Part shown: one piece after another, positions 18,198 through 26,609 of the stretch
Layout: each line of letters starts with the position of its first letter
How positions within the stretch are numbered: the first letter of the stretch is position 1
Origin: UBA4781 sp963674975
Lineage (GTDB): Bacteria; Chloroflexota; Anaerolineae; Anaerolineales; Anaerolineaceae
DNA: 64,000 nt
Direction: 5' to 3'
Assembly: GCA_963674975.1 (NCBI GenBank)
Contig: OY771913.1
Coordinates: 1,922,001-1,986,000, forward strand
Position numbers and translations under genes: made by a program
The notes under the pieces: generated by a model
Database searches by the model: none
The model's input: the letters and a program-made list of their open reading frames with translations, nothing else
Told to the model about the DNA's origin: nothing

Positions 18198-19352
18198 ATG
18201 AATGGAAATAGAAAGCTGAAAATTCTGATCCTTAATCATGAATATCCTCCCGTTGGTGGGGGCGGGGGAAAAATAACGCAAAATCTCTGTGAGGGTCTTG
18301 CGAATAAGGGCTACGACGTTCGTGTTTTAACATCCCATTACAAAGATCTCCCGGTGCAGGAAAGCAATCAATTTGTTGTCTATCGGCTTCGGGTTCATCG
18401 GAAGCAAGTTTTCAGGGCTACTTTTAAAGATATGCTCTGGTTTGTAATAAAAAGCACGCTAAAAGGGTTGAAAATTATTCATCAATGGGAGCCGGATGTC
18501 ATCCATGCTCATTTTGCCGTACCGGCTGGAGCTGCTGCCTATTTCTTATCAAGATTAACAGGAATACCATATGTCCTCACTATACATGGTGGAGATGTCC
18601 CCGGTGCTGCTCCTGAAAAAACAGCCCACTGGTTCCGTATGGTCTATCCTTTCAGTAAATTAATCTGGAATAGTGCAGAACGAGTGATCGCTGTTAGCGA
18701 ATATGTAAAAGATCTGGCTGAAAAAAATTATATTGTACCCATTCAAGTCATTGGAAATGGGATTAATTTGGAGCAGTTTACACCCCAGAAAATAGAATCT
18801 CATGCAATTCCACGCATTCTTTTTGTGGGAAGGCTCTCGCCAGAAAAGAATCCCCTTGCTGTGGTCCACAGCCTTTCTACCCTGACTGCAATACCATGGG
18901 AATGTGTTGTGCTGGGTGATGGGATTATGATGCCTGAAATGAAAACTTTGATCCGATCAAAAATAATGTCTGATCGAATTCTATTGAAAGGTTGGGTCAC
19001 ACAGCTCGAAGTTTTAGAATGGATGGCTACCAGCGATATTCTATTCATGCCCTCTCTGATGGAGGGATTGCCGATCAGCGGACTCCAGGGATTAGCCTGT
19101 GGATTATCTCTTATTCTAAGTAAAACCGGAGGGTGCTTTCATCTGGTGAAAGAAGGGAAGAACGGTTATCTGGTCGAACCTGGTGATATCGTTGGGTACA
19201 CAAAAGCACTGCAGCAGCTCCTTTCTGATCCAGAAATGCTGCTCCAATATCGTAAATATAGCGTAAAAATGTCAGCACAGTTCTCGATCAATGCGGTAGT
19301 GGATCAATATGACAAAGTGTTTCAATCTCTGCTTGTCGGAGATCATTCATGA
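18198..19352 (+). CDS. glycosyltransferase family 4 protein (paralogue of 11055-12200)
   Basis: GT-B glycosyltransferase of about 384 aa. The ATG at 18198 is chosen because the upstream in-frame start (18138) would overlap the previous gene by over 50 bases and adds a non-homologous tail, while MNGNRKLKILILNHEYPP aligns with the paralogue at 11055. The loop NHEYPPVGGGGGK and donor region SLMEGLPISGLQGLACG are conserved. End overlaps the next gene by 4 bases. The paralogue pair suggests duplication followed by specialisation within one cluster. Confidence 0.85.
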   Translation: MNGNRKLKILILNHEYPPVGGGGGKITQNLCEGLANKGYDVRVLTSHYKDLPVQESNQFVVYRLRVHRKQVFRATFKDMLWFVIKSTLKGLKIIHQWEPDVIHAHFAVPAGAAAYFLSRLTGIPYVLTIHGGDVPGAAPEKTAHWFRMVYPFSKLIWNSAERVIAVSEYVKDLAEKNYIVPIQVIGNGINLEQFTPQKIESHAIPRILFVGRLSPEKNPLAVVHSLSTLTAIPWECVVLGDGIMMPEMKTLIRSKIMSDRILLKGWVTQLEVLEWMATSDILFMPSLMEGLPISGLQGLACGLSLILSKTGGCFHLVKEGKNGYLVEPGDIVGYTKALQQLLSDPEMLLQYRKYSVKMSAQFSINAVVDQYDKVFQSLLVGDHS

Positions 19353-20449
19353 GAATTGCTTATGTGACCATGCACTGGCCGCGCATTGCCGGAAGCGGTA
19401 TTGGAATGAAAATGATGCGCCAGATAGACTGCTGGAGATCAGCGGGGCATGAGGTCACCTGTTATATGCATCTGTATGATGTGCAGGATGAGAGCAAGCT
19501 GATCCCCGCGGAGTACTTTTTCTATCGAACTGCTGAAAATCCTCTGGCTGTCCCCGCTCGTGAGGTCACACGGTCGCAGGCGTTAAAGCGCTTGATCCAG
19601 AAAGTGCTTGCCGATCATCCGGATATCATCTATTTACGCTGGAGTATGTATGCCGCCCCGCTGAGAAAGCTTTTCCATACGATTCCGGTTGTTGTGGAGA
19701 TAAATACCAATGATCTGCTGGAGCATCGCCTTTTGGGCGTTTTCATGAATTACTACAACCAGCTGACCCGTTCGATCTCGCTTTCGGGGGCGGATGGATT
19801 GGTTTTCACCACCCATGAACTGGCAGAAGATGCTGCCTATACCCGCTTCACCAAGCGGTGTGTTGTTGTTTCCAACGGAATTGACCTGGATGCTTACCAT
19901 AGTCTGCCGGCTCCTCATACAAAAATTCCTCATCTGGCTTTCATTGGAACTCCTGATCTTCCCTGGCAGGGAGTAGAAAAACTGGTCGAACTTGCCAGAG
20001 ATCTCTCTGATATTCATATTGATATTATTGGTTGTAAAGAAATCCCGGGTTTTGCAGATCTACCGGTTAATCTTACACTGCACGGGTATCTTGGAAAAAC
20101 GGAATATAAAAAGGTATTGGAGGAGGCAGCCGCTGCCATAGGTACCCTCTCTCTATATGAAAAAGGGATGCAGGAAGCAGCCCCCTTGAAAGTTCGCGAA
20201 TGTGCAGCGTATGGAATTCCGCTTATTCTGCCCTACGTCGATACTGACTTGAATGATTTACAGTGTAGTGAAATTCTAAAAATACCAAATACAGTGGACA
20301 ACATTAAGCGATCAGAGAATAAAATCCACGATTTTCTTTACAGCATGGTGGGAAAACGGTTGAAGCGAGAATTGCTGCATGATTTGATCGATGTAAAGCC
20401 CAAGGAACAAAAAAGGCTGGAATTTTTCCAGACTTTTTTGAAAAATTAG
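19349..20449 (+). CDS. glycosyltransferase (GT4-like)
   Basis: A 366-aa GT-B-type glycosyltransferase: N-terminal acceptor domain ending around residue 160 and C-terminal half with VVVSNGIDLDAYHSLP (about residue 171), IGTPDLPWQGVEKLVELA and a PLKVRECAAYGIPLILPY segment (about residues 276-293) that corresponds to the EX7E donor region. The start ATG overlaps the stop of the previous GT4 gene. Last gene of the plus-strand run; a terminator hairpin follows. Confidence 0.8.
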   Translation: MRIAYVTMHWPRIAGSGIGMKMMRQIDCWRSAGHEVTCYMHLYDVQDESKLIPAEYFFYRTAENPLAVPAREVTRSQALKRLIQKVLADHPDIIYLRWSMYAAPLRKLFHTIPVVVEINTNDLLEHRLLGVFMNYYNQLTRSISLSGADGLVFTTHELAEDAAYTRFTKRCVVVSNGIDLDAYHSLPAPHTKIPHLAFIGTPDLPWQGVEKLVELARDLSDIHIDIIGCKEIPGFADLPVNLTLHGYLGKTEYKKVLEEAAAAIGTLSLYEKGMQEAAPLKVRECAAYGIPLILPYVDTDLNDLQCSEILKIPNTVDNIKRSENKIHDFLYSMVGKRLKRELLHDLIDVKPKEQKRLEFFQTFLKN

Positions 20450-20475
20450 CTTTTGATAGAAATATTTTATCGAAC

Positions 20476-20510
20476 AAGATAGAGAGAAATCGTCTCTATT
20501 TTTCTTCTTT
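20476..20510 (+). terminator. intrinsic terminator after the GT operon
   Basis: Stem AAGATAGAGA / TCTCTATTTT with a 7-base loop, then TCTTCTTT. Lies in the short convergent gap and overlaps the end of the minus-strand methyltransferase gene. Confidence 0.5.
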
Positions 20511-21203
20511 AAACCCGAGCCATAGATGGTTCAATCCCCACTGGGTGGGAAAAGTATGCCGCTGCAGATTCTTGAATCCTGTGTTGGTAAGGCATACTGC
20601 GATCTCTTTATCCAGCACAAAGTAGCTTTCTCCCTCGACCATTCCTCGCTCGTTATCCATATCAAGATGGGTGTTAAACAGGCTGTCTTGGATCCAGACA
20701 TTGAGATGAGCCAGCAATTCAGCTACCGGGCTGCCCATGGTAACAATAATGCGCCCTCCGGGTTCGATCAGCCGAAAAGCTTCGGCGATTTCTGCGTTTC
20801 TCAGGTTCTTTGGTATATGGTTGAAATTAGCTATAAAGGTAACTGTTCCAAAACTGTTATCAGGGAAAGATAAATTACAAAAATCATCCACCAGATGTTC
20901 TTTGGTTAATCCTTCATAGGGATACAGATCTAATCCTATCCCGTTGTTATCTAGGAATTGTTTGATGAAAATATTGTCTTTCCCACAACCGATATCAAGG
21001 CATTTTCCTACCACATATTTTTTTACATAGTGAAATCTCTCATCTCGCAGTGAGGTTAATCCATATTTACTTTCTTCAACTAAAAAAATTGCACGGAAAG
21101 GGAACAAGATGAAATCTTTCAGTGGGGAATGTTTGGATGGGGTTTTTTGATTCAACATTTTATCCTTGTGATAGGTGGACGATTTGAATCGATTATAAAT
21201 CAT
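20496..21203 (-). CDS. class I SAM-dependent methyltransferase
   Basis: Start placed at the ATG at 21203 (about 235 aa) because AGAGGA lies 6 bases upstream; a longer frame begins only at a TTG. The SAM motif CLDIGCGKDNIF occurs at about residues 67-78, and a motif-IV-like TVTFIANFNHIPKNLR segment follows. The C-terminal part has the family-typical hydrophobic strands. Convergent with the GT operon upstream. A sugar- or lipid-modifying methyltransferase is likely from its location; the target is unknown. Confidence 0.75.
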   Translation of the reverse strand: MIYNRFKSSTYHKDKMLNQKTPSKHSPLKDFILFPFRAIFLVEESKYGLTSLRDERFHYVKKYVVGKCLDIGCGKDNIFIKQFLDNNGIGLDLYPYEGLTKEHLVDDFCNLSFPDNSFGTVTFIANFNHIPKNLRNAEIAEAFRLIEPGGRIIVTMGSPVAELLAHLNVWIQDSLFNTHLDMDNERGMVEGESYFVLDKEIAVCLTNTGFKNLQRHTFPTQWGLNHLWLGFKEEK

Positions 21204-21423
21204 ATAAGTTCCTCTGCATAAGGCAAGCTTTAGTTTTTTGGATTTATTTACAAAATGATAGCAAAATGGTACAGTCAACAGATATTTCCAGGAAGAATGA
21301 AATGAATGGTATTTAAATGGAATTCATTGACTTTCCGTTTTCATATAATTGATCCGATTTCGAATCGATTTTGAGATGTTGTATAATTTCATACTAATTC
21401 TTTTTAGAAGACTCGTATCCAAA

Positions 21424-23637
21424 ATGTCAAAAACAAAACAATTTAAAAAAATCCACAGAATGATCGGCTCACTTTTCGTGGGCGGATTGATCGTATCTTG
21501 CCTGGCAAATCATTTGTTTTCTATTTTCGAAAAGAAAGCGGTGCTGATTCTGCTTGTTTTTCTATTATGTTCGCCTCTATTGGGGTGGTTCTTTTCAATT
21601 TTATTTAGCAAATTTAAGAAAATATTTCACGAATTGAATGGAAAAAGAGGGTTATTCTTTGTATCCTCTCTGCTGCTCGGTCTTCTTGCTGCAGTATTAA
21701 CCTACCATGCGCCTGTTTCATACCAAACTCTTTCTCTTCAACCTCAAATTTCACAGGATCAAAAAGTTGAATTATTGGAGATCAAGGTTGCGGGAGACGT
21801 TTTGTCAGTTGATAAGGAAGCTGTGGTAAGCAAATGGAGCCAGGCGGATGGAGTCACTTCTGCCACGTTTGATTCTGAATCCTTGGTATTGACATTTCAA
21901 GCTCCGACAAATTCACAAGTGAATATCCTTTTCATTTCTTCACAACAAAGTGGGAAGGTGACCCTGTCTCTTGGTAGCGAAAAGAGGGAAATCGATCTCT
22001 CATCCGATGCGATGCAGCAAGAACTGATAACATTTCACAGCTCCTATCGAGGAATTCCCGGCTGGTTGTTTCTTTCATTCCTCATTCTCTCCGATACTTT
22101 TACTTTTTCTTTAATATTTCTATTGATATTTATTCTGCAGGAAAATGGACAAAAGTACCTGGTTGAAGATCCGGATGAAAAATTTCTAAGTAAAAAGACT
22201 AGTATCCTGATCCTATTTCTGCTTGCCTGTACTTTGCATTTGATGAATGCACTTGCAGTGCCTTTGATTGTAGATAGTGATACTGCAGCCTACTTACAGG
22301 GAGCGGTCCATCTCCTGCAGTACGGAAATCTCAAGGGTGTGTCTATATTTTGTGGACCCGGGACAACCTTTTTATTTGCTCCCATCCTGTTTTTGTTTGG
22401 TAGAAACCCATGGGGAATGAAAATTTTACTGCACAGCTTTGCGATCGGCAGTGTTCTGTTGAGTTATCGGATCGGCTGGCAGTTGAGTAAAAAACGCCGG
22501 ATCGCTTTTTGTGTTGGTTTTCTCATAATGCTGATCCCAGATCTTGACTATTATTCCAATTTCATCATGAGCGATATGCCTAATATTTTTCTCATGCTCC
22601 TTTTTTCAAGTTTATTGTTGGATGCTCTGGATGATTTTCGCTTTCCGCGCATCTTGTTTGCATTGCTGGTTGCCGGTTTTGCAACTCTTCTGCGTGCAGA
22701 AAATATTCTGATCCTATTGATCGGTGTGTTTTTTCTTGGCGCCCGCCCTGCCTGGAACTGGTTGAAGGGGATCAAAAAGGGAAAGAGTTCGACAGAAAAA
22801 CAGGCGAACTCGAAATCACTGGGTGCATTATGCCTCGCGTTATTGATTGCCCTGCTGCCTATAATCTGGCTGTCGTTTTTTAATTATGATGTGCATGGTT
22901 TCTTTGGGTTGAACAGTTCTTCGGGGGTGGTTCTTTATGGGGGCTGGATCTATTACCCTGAAGCCAGCGGTCTCGCTTTTCAAGATGAAAATTCAACCGC
23001 GGTGAAAGAGATCAATAAATGGGTTGAAAAATTCCCGATTGAGATTACCGACAGCAGCGGAGTGGCTACCCCCGGCGAGATCTATCCCAGTTTGATCGAA
23101 GCCGGTTATTCTACTCAAGAAGCCTTCGATATTTTTGAAAAAGCTGCCTGGGATTCGATCCTGAGCAGTAAACAATTGATCCCGGCAGTGGTCAAGCTGA
23201 AGCTGCGGGATGCCTTCAGACCTGAGATTTCACACTTGAAAACATTCCCTCTCCCTGATGAACAGGACCAATATGAAAACCTTTATGGAGATTTATATAC
23301 GGAGTACTTTGACCCAAGTTATGTGAGCGTCCCACAATTGGCTCAGTTCCAGAGGAATTTTTATCAATTTTTCGGAGGTTCTGCGTCAGGAATCTATCGA
23401 ATAATGGTGCTGTTTGCTTTGTTCACGGTGTTCCTAAGCTTCTATAAAAAACCGTTCATAAAATGGGCGGCTCTGGCATTTATTACAGCATTGCGTATCT
23501 TTATACCCAATTTAATGAGTGTGGCAAATTGGCGTTATACCGTCGCTGGAATCCCACTATTGTTGATCTTTGGTTTTATTGCCCTGGCGACCCTGTTTTA
23601 TGGGGCAAAAGATCTGCTGTACAAAGTAAAAGCATAA
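21424..23637 (+). CDS. large polytopic membrane protein, GT39-like
   Basis: About 737 aa from the ATG at 21424 (in-frame ATG 21376 and TTG 21349 also exist; no strong ribosome-binding site decides). Two to three N-terminal helices are followed by an unusual outer domain of about 130 residues rich in beta-prone Ser/Thr/Gln, then about 10 more helices. The loop VIVDSDTAAYLQGA (about residues 280-293) carries the acidic pair expected in PMT/GT39-type transferases. It is convergent with a DPM1-like GT2 gene, again pairing a donor synthase with a GT-C candidate. Confidence 0.6.
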   Translation: MSKTKQFKKIHRMIGSLFVGGLIVSCLANHLFSIFEKKAVLILLVFLLCSPLLGWFFSILFSKFKKIFHELNGKRGLFFVSSLLLGLLAAVLTYHAPVSYQTLSLQPQISQDQKVELLEIKVAGDVLSVDKEAVVSKWSQADGVTSATFDSESLVLTFQAPTNSQVNILFISSQQSGKVTLSLGSEKREIDLSSDAMQQELITFHSSYRGIPGWLFLSFLILSDTFTFSLIFLLIFILQENGQKYLVEDPDEKFLSKKTSILILFLLACTLHLMNALAVPLIVDSDTAAYLQGAVHLLQYGNLKGVSIFCGPGTTFLFAPILFLFGRNPWGMKILLHSFAIGSVLLSYRIGWQLSKKRRIAFCVGFLIMLIPDLDYYSNFIMSDMPNIFLMLLFSSLLLDALDDFRFPRILFALLVAGFATLLRAENILILLIGVFFLGARPAWNWLKGIKKGKSSTEKQANSKSLGALCLALLIALLPIIWLSFFNYDVHGFFGLNSSSGVVLYGGWIYYPEASGLAFQDENSTAVKEINKWVEKFPIEITDSSGVATPGEIYPSLIEAGYSTQEAFDIFEKAAWDSILSSKQLIPAVVKLKLRDAFRPEISHLKTFPLPDEQDQYENLYGDLYTEYFDPSYVSVPQLAQFQRNFYQFFGGSASGIYRIMVLFALFTVFLSFYKKPFIKWAALAFITALRIFIPNLMSVANWRYTVAGIPLLLIFGFIALATLFYGAKDLLYKVKA

Positions 23638-23648
23638 AAAATCTATTT

Positions 23649-24644
23649 TTATTTGTCAGCCTTTTTATGGATGCATTCTTTTGGAACGCTTTGAATATCG
23701 ATCACAACTGTTTGCATAAGGAACTGCCAGCCGATCAAAAATGGTAGAGCGGCTACCATCACCGTGCCGGTGGTGGCAGGAATACCGGTGATGGCTGAAC
23801 GAATCCACATGGTGATTCCGAAGATAAATCCAAACGTTGAGAATAAGAATCCAAAAACGAGAAAAACGCTGAATGCGGTGAAATCTCGATAGAAATATTT
23901 CAGTATTAGCCGTCTGTAGATCGCTTTGATCAATAAACCTGGAAATCGGAAGACGGTATCGATCTCTGATAATGAACTTTGGTGATTCTTATAATTTATT
24001 GGGACAAACACATCTTTGACTACTGCACTCAACAGCCCTAACTCGATCAGCATATTTGTTTCAAAGAAATAACGCGGGTGAATATTCTCGAAAGGTAGTT
24101 TTTGTACCACATCAGACCAGATGGCAGTATATCCGTTGGTGCAGTCAAAAATGTTCCAGTAACCGGAAGCAACTTTTGATAAGAGGGAAAGGGTTATATT
24201 CCCAAATCTGCGCAGCGCTGGCATTTCTTTCCGGTTCTGGAGATACATGAAACGATTGCCCTTGGAATAATCTGCACGATTGGTCACCAGCGGTTCCAGG
24301 ATCGCCGGAAGATAATCCAGATCCATTTGATCGTCACTGTCGATTTTAACGATGATATCGGCGCCGTTCTCCAATGCTTTTTGATATCCGGCGATGGTTG
24401 CTCCTCCCACTCCTCTGTTTTGCTCTAGGTTGATGAGCTGGATGCGCGGATCATGGCGGGCAGATTCATTGACTACCTCTATAAGTTTATCGGGACTGCA
24501 GTCATTTACCACAAGGATCTCATTAACATATTTAGGTATCTTTGACAGAACATTGCCGACTGTGTTCGCAGTCCTATATGCAGGGATGACTACAGTGATT
24601 TTCAAATCTTTTAGCTGATTCAATAGCGTTTCTGATTTAACCAT
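23649..24644 (-). CDS. GT2 glycosyltransferase with C-terminal membrane anchor (DPM1-like)
   Basis: A 331-aa GT-A enzyme: ITVVIPAYRTANTVGNVL near residue 14, VNDCSPD, and KIDSDDQMD (DXD, about residue 100). Two hydrophobic segments occur near residues 255-277 and 290-315. Such proteins load a sugar onto polyprenyl phosphate. It differs from the GT2 protein at 10077 in its middle region, where ANGYTAIW-like wording of that class (CTNGYTAIW) identifies the dolichyl-phosphate-sugar type. Convergent with the membrane protein at 21424 with an 11-bp gap. Confidence 0.83.
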   Translation of the reverse strand: MVKSETLLNQLKDLKITVVIPAYRTANTVGNVLSKIPKYVNEILVVNDCSPDKLIEVVNESARHDPRIQLINLEQNRGVGGATIAGYQKALENGADIIVKIDSDDQMDLDYLPAILEPLVTNRADYSKGNRFMYLQNRKEMPALRRFGNITLSLLSKVASGYWNIFDCTNGYTAIWSDVVQKLPFENIHPRYFFETNMLIELGLLSAVVKDVFVPINYKNHQSSLSEIDTVFRFPGLLIKAIYRRLILKYFYRDFTAFSVFLVFGFLFSTFGFIFGITMWIRSAITGIPATTGTVMVAALPFLIGWQFLMQTVVIDIQSVPKECIHKKADK

Positions 24645-24859
24645 TTTATGATTCCTGATCGATAACTATGGAATGCAAAATAAATATATAAAGATTATAC
24701 GGTAGCAATCAATTTGTTGATAAAGGAATTTTAAATTTTAACAAAATTGCTCCTCTTTAAAATTCACATTTTCATGATTCGCGTAACGTAAACTATAATT
24801 AGATTCAAGTTTATAAATTTCACGCGAATTCCATTCCAATTATAGAAAGATCCGATACC

Positions 24860-25537
24860 ATGACCCTAACAAACAAAGATTTCCGACAGTATAAGAAGCA
24901 TCAGATCGAGATTTTCAAGGAAATACTATTTACGCATGAAAAACATCAATTTGATGAACAGGCACTTCCCTCATATACAAACCCCAATCCGCTTATGCGC
25001 TACCTGTTCTGGGAAAGAATTAAGATCGTGATCAATTCCATTTCTTACTTGAGGAACCTGGATACCTGCCTTGATTTTGGCTGCGGGTTAGGGACGATGG
25101 TTCCCTTTCTGCTGCAGAAAACGAAATCGTTGTATGTTTTGGATCTGGATACATCACTTCTAAAAGAACTGGGGAAAAAAGAGGGGTGGAAAAATGTTGT
25201 TTATGTTACTGACCTGAATCAAATGAAAGAGCAAAAAGGAAAGCTGGATCTGATTCTGGCATTGGATGTGCTTGAACACGTTGATAACCTGCCCGAAGTG
25301 CTTGATCAGTTTTCGCAGCTGCTTTCTGAAAATGGCAAGATCATCATAACCGGACCAACAGAGAATTTTATCTATAAAATTGGAAGAAAGCTGGCAAATT
25401 ATAGCGGCGAGTATCATGAAAGAAATATTTATGATATCAAGATCGAAGTAGAGAAACGCTTCGAAATTAACTCAAAAAGGACCCTATTCAGGATCCTGCC
25501 ATTTTTTGAGATATTCATTGCAGAGAAAACGCGATGA
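24860..25537 (+). CDS. class I SAM-dependent methyltransferase
   Basis: A 225-aa protein with SAM motif CLDFGCGLGTMVPFL (about residues 71-85), the acidic end of the next strand (YVLDLD) and LDLILALDVLEHVDNLPE (about residues 129-146), all typical of Methyltransf_11/12. It stands alone after a 215-bp divergent gap in which a TATAAT (24794-24799) is visible without a clear -35. It closes the polysaccharide locus. Acceptor unknown. Confidence 0.8.
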   Translation: MTLTNKDFRQYKKHQIEIFKEILFTHEKHQFDEQALPSYTNPNPLMRYLFWERIKIVINSISYLRNLDTCLDFGCGLGTMVPFLLQKTKSLYVLDLDTSLLKELGKKEGWKNVVYVTDLNQMKEQKGKLDLILALDVLEHVDNLPEVLDQFSQLLSENGKIIITGPTENFIYKIGRKLANYSGEYHERNIYDIKIEVEKRFEINSKRTLFRILPFFEIFIAEKTR

Positions 25538-25611
25538 TTCGTTGAGAATGAGATGAAACGCATCCTGATTCTTTTAGAATATAATAAGTTCATAGCCTTG
25601 TCTTTTTCTTG

Positions 25612-25620
25612 TGCTATACT
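25612..25620 (+). promoter_or_regulatory. extended -10 promoter candidate
   Basis: TGC-TATACT, a TGn-extended -10, 27 bases before the zinc-ribbon gene at 25647. No good -35 is visible. Confidence 0.4.
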
Positions 25621-25646
25621 CTAAAAAATAGAGCCGAAAACGACCT

Positions 25647-26156
25647 ATGGAAGAGAATCTTGACGAAAAGAAATGCCCGGTTTGTGGAAGACCTAATTTG
25701 AGCCAGGCAAAAAAATGCTGGTACTGTCAGGCACCTCTCGAAGAGCCGGAAGAAACCCATCAAGATCCCCTGCTCTCGGAAGAAGAAATGCTTGACCAAA
25801 GCGGGGATAGGTCATCTTTTGTTCAATCTGCAGTAGAAGAAGAAACCGGAGAAAAAAAAGATAGCGCTCCTGAATGGCTGCGCAGGGTTCGTGAGTTAAT
25901 TGCAGCAGATAGGCAGCAAGAAGAACCGATCGATGATTGGCAGCAGCAGCAATTGTTTGAAATAAAAGGGAAAAAGGAAGCTGAACCCGATAAAACGTCT
26001 TTCCGAATAGCGGATCCTTCCCCGGCTGCAGAGATGCATAAAGAATCGAAAGAAGTGCCTGCTCCCAAAGATGAAGAGAAAACCGATCCGCAGTCAGACG
26101 ATTCTGAAGATCTACCTGATGGATTCTCCCCTCTTTCAAAGCAGCAGGATCAATAG
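25647..26156 (+). CDS. zinc-ribbon domain protein of unknown function
   Basis: A 169-aa protein with an N-terminal zinc ribbon, CPVCGRPN followed by CWYC (residues about 9-30), and then a long, acidic, Glu/Gln/Ser-rich and probably disordered region with no membrane segment. The role is unknown. The next gene, 22 bp downstream in the same direction, encodes a small single-pass membrane protein that also begins with an acidic tail, so the two may form a unit. Confidence 0.7.
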   Translation: MEENLDEKKCPVCGRPNLSQAKKCWYCQAPLEEPEETHQDPLLSEEEMLDQSGDRSSFVQSAVEEETGEKKDSAPEWLRRVRELIAADRQQEEPIDDWQQQQLFEIKGKKEAEPDKTSFRIADPSPAAEMHKESKEVPAPKDEEKTDPQSDDSEDLPDGFSPLSKQQDQ

Positions 26157-26178
26157 TATTAAAAAAAAGTGAGAGATT

Positions 26179-26568
26179 ATGGACCACGAGAGAAAAGATA
26201 TCGAAGAGCAAGAAAATCAGTTGGAAGAAGAGAGCATTCTGGGAGTGCCTAAATCAAAGACACAGAAAAAGAAAAGCCATCCATTTCGCTGGTTTCTCCT
26301 GTTGATTGTTATTGTTCTGGCTGCTCTTTATGTTCAGCAGTGGTATTTGGACCTTGAAGCGGAAGCACTGGTCTATGCCAGGCAGACTGCCAGCGCCGTG
26401 GTTCCATCGGAAGCCACACAGGCTGAAGAAAAAGTGCTGGAAGCGACCGAAACTCCAACACTGGTTCCTCCCACCGCCACTATCGATCCAAATTTGATGT
26501 ATACACAAACGGTGGCAGCCCAGCTGACCGCTGTGGCAGAATTCCAGCAAACCCCTTTGAGTGAATAA
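26179..26568 (+). CDS. small single-pass membrane protein, unknown function
   Basis: A 129-aa protein: charged cytoplasmic N-terminus (about 30 residues), one hydrophobic helix (FRWFLLLIVIVLAALYVQQW, about residues 36-55) and an outer tail rich in Thr/Ala/Pro/Glu with TPTLVPPTATIDP, the kind of linker common in surface proteins of Anaerolineae. No domain recognised. Likely co-transcribed with the zinc-ribbon gene and ended by a strong terminator. Confidence 0.65.
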   Translation: MDHERKDIEEQENQLEEESILGVPKSKTQKKKSHPFRWFLLLIVIVLAALYVQQWYLDLEAEALVYARQTASAVVPSEATQAEEKVLEATETPTLVPPTATIDPNLMYTQTVAAQLTAVAEFQQTPLSE

Positions 26569-26575
26569 GAATATA

Positions 26576-26607
26576 GAGCTTCCGGGTTTGGAAGCTCTTT
26601 TTCTTTT
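26576..26607 (+). terminator. intrinsic terminator
   Basis: Perfect 8-bp stem GAGCTTCC / GGAAGCTC with a 6-base loop, followed by TTTTTCTTTTC. It ends the zinc-ribbon/membrane-protein unit just before the convergent phosphohexomutase gene. Confidence 0.85.
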
Positions 26608-26609
26608 CT

